Below, piece by piece: positions 63,652 through 64,000 of a DNA stretch of 64,000 nucleotides; positions within the stretch are counted from its first letter, which is position 1; each line of letters starts with the position of its first letter. Source of the stretch: JADJPF01 sp964492845 (lineage in GTDB: Bacteria; Acidobacteriota; Blastocatellia; Chloracidobacteriales; JADJPF01); contig CAZBMZ010000018.1 in assembly GCA_964492845.1 (NCBI GenBank), positions 60,520 to 124,519 on the forward strand. Direction: 5' to 3'. Made by a program: the position numbers and the translations under genes. The notes beneath the pieces are model-generated. The model did no database searches. It had not been told where the DNA came from and saw only the letters and a list, made by a program, of their open reading frames with translations.

Positions 63652-63960
63652 ATGAATTCTGATCGTCCAACCATTAATGACAATACCCCAGCTTGGATGG
63701 CTTTTGTTTGGATTTCTTTTGCAGTCGCTGTTGTGTTTATGTGCTTAGGTATTTATCACTTACCAGTAGATTTATGGATTAGAGGTTATATGGTAATGGG
63801 CTTGTTTTTTTGTGTTGGCTCCACCTTTACTCTTTCCAAAACTGTTCGGGATAACCACGAAGCCAAAAAATTAATTAATCGAATTTCTGAAGTAAAAGCC
63901 GAAAGAATGATCCAAGAATTTGAAACTAAAGATGTTTCAGTTGGACAATTTAGAAGATAA
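63652..63960 (+). CDS. YiaA/YiaB-family two-helix membrane protein
   Basis: A 102-residue protein with two TM helices joined by a short turn (WMAFVWISFAVAVVFMCLGI; GYMVMGLFFCVGSTFTL) and the family FTLSKTVRDNHE block, then a charged cytoplasmic helix. Function unknown. AAGGAG lies 10 bp before the ATG. Confidence 0.85.
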   Translation: MNSDRPTINDNTPAWMAFVWISFAVAVVFMCLGIYHLPVDLWIRGYMVMGLFFCVGSTFTLSKTVRDNHEAKKLINRISEVKAERMIQEFETKDVSVGQFRR

Positions 63961-63971
63961 ATGTTTTAAGA

Positions 63972-63991
63972 ACCAGCCCTAAAGTGCTGGT
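63972..63991 (+). terminator. Short terminator hairpin after the YiaAB gene
   Basis: ACCAGC and GCTGGT pair around an 8-base loop 11 bp after the stop, followed by CTATTATC. It has no real U-run, so it is a weak call. Confidence 0.4.
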
Positions 63992-64000
63992 CTATTATCA

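Overview
The window is an AT-rich bacterial chromosome segment that is densely coded and has no rRNA or tRNA genes that I can see. Several features point to a Gram-negative member of the Acidobacteriota, most likely near Blastocatellia. These are an Mla/MCE lipid-transport operon, squalene-hopene cyclase, an ABC1/UbiB kinase, many Ser/Thr protein kinases with fused sensor modules (one carrying a two-component-type beta-propeller), and a type A RNase P RNA. This placement is inferred from gene content. The low GC is unusual for that phylum, so I hold it loosely.

Layout. 0-7 kb: a truncated zinc-ribbon membrane protein, a Spinster-like MFS carrier, a propeller/Y_Y_Y/Ser-Thr kinase fusion with a TPR partner, and rnpB. 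7-17.8 kb: a lipoprotein, an ABC1 kinase, a HAD phosphatase, the MlaE-MlaF-MlaD-MlaD lipid transporter, a family 5 solute-binding lipoprotein and a Ser/Thr kinase. 17.9-30.4 kb: hopene cyclase with a CruF-like membrane protein, the DUF2157-DUF4401/GDYXXLXY pair, a ScdA_N-like protein with a tandem Usp protein, a chemoreceptor behind a phased operator, a VWA protein and a quinone-oxidoreductase-like MDR enzyme.

30.6-41.1 kb is the most unusual part. Two ParA modules face each other around a 1244-residue protein with four phospholipase D HKD motifs. In each module the gene in the ParB position overlaps parA, starts at a non-ATG codon 9 nt after an AGGAGG sequence, and encodes a winged-helix protein. 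In each, that gene's poorly structured region is written with short DNA repeats. In the first module the repeat is the near-palindromic 9-mer CTACTGTAG and variants, placed at exact 18-bp steps. The same motif and step recur in non-coding DNA upstream of parA and downstream of the gene. This suggests a centromere- or origin-like array embedded in the reading frame of its presumed binding protein. The second module has an AGCYGGCT array at 15-bp steps plus dense GATC repeats, all inside the gene.

41.4-52 kb: an SDR, a double-FHA protein, two large Ser/Thr kinases (one with TPRs, one with TolB-like and HEAT modules), a ROK sugar kinase and a 661-residue two-domain acyl-CoA reductase-like enzyme. 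52-57.6 kb: a TPR protein, a compact type II restriction-modification pair, a GNAT and an FGE-fold lipoprotein-like secreted protein. 57.6-64 kb: a CarH/LitR-type B12 photoreceptor repressor divergent from tspO, with a repeat-rich intergenic region and a leader able to form alternative hairpins, then a small secreted protein, lysoplasmalogenase, PEP carboxylase and a YiaAB protein.
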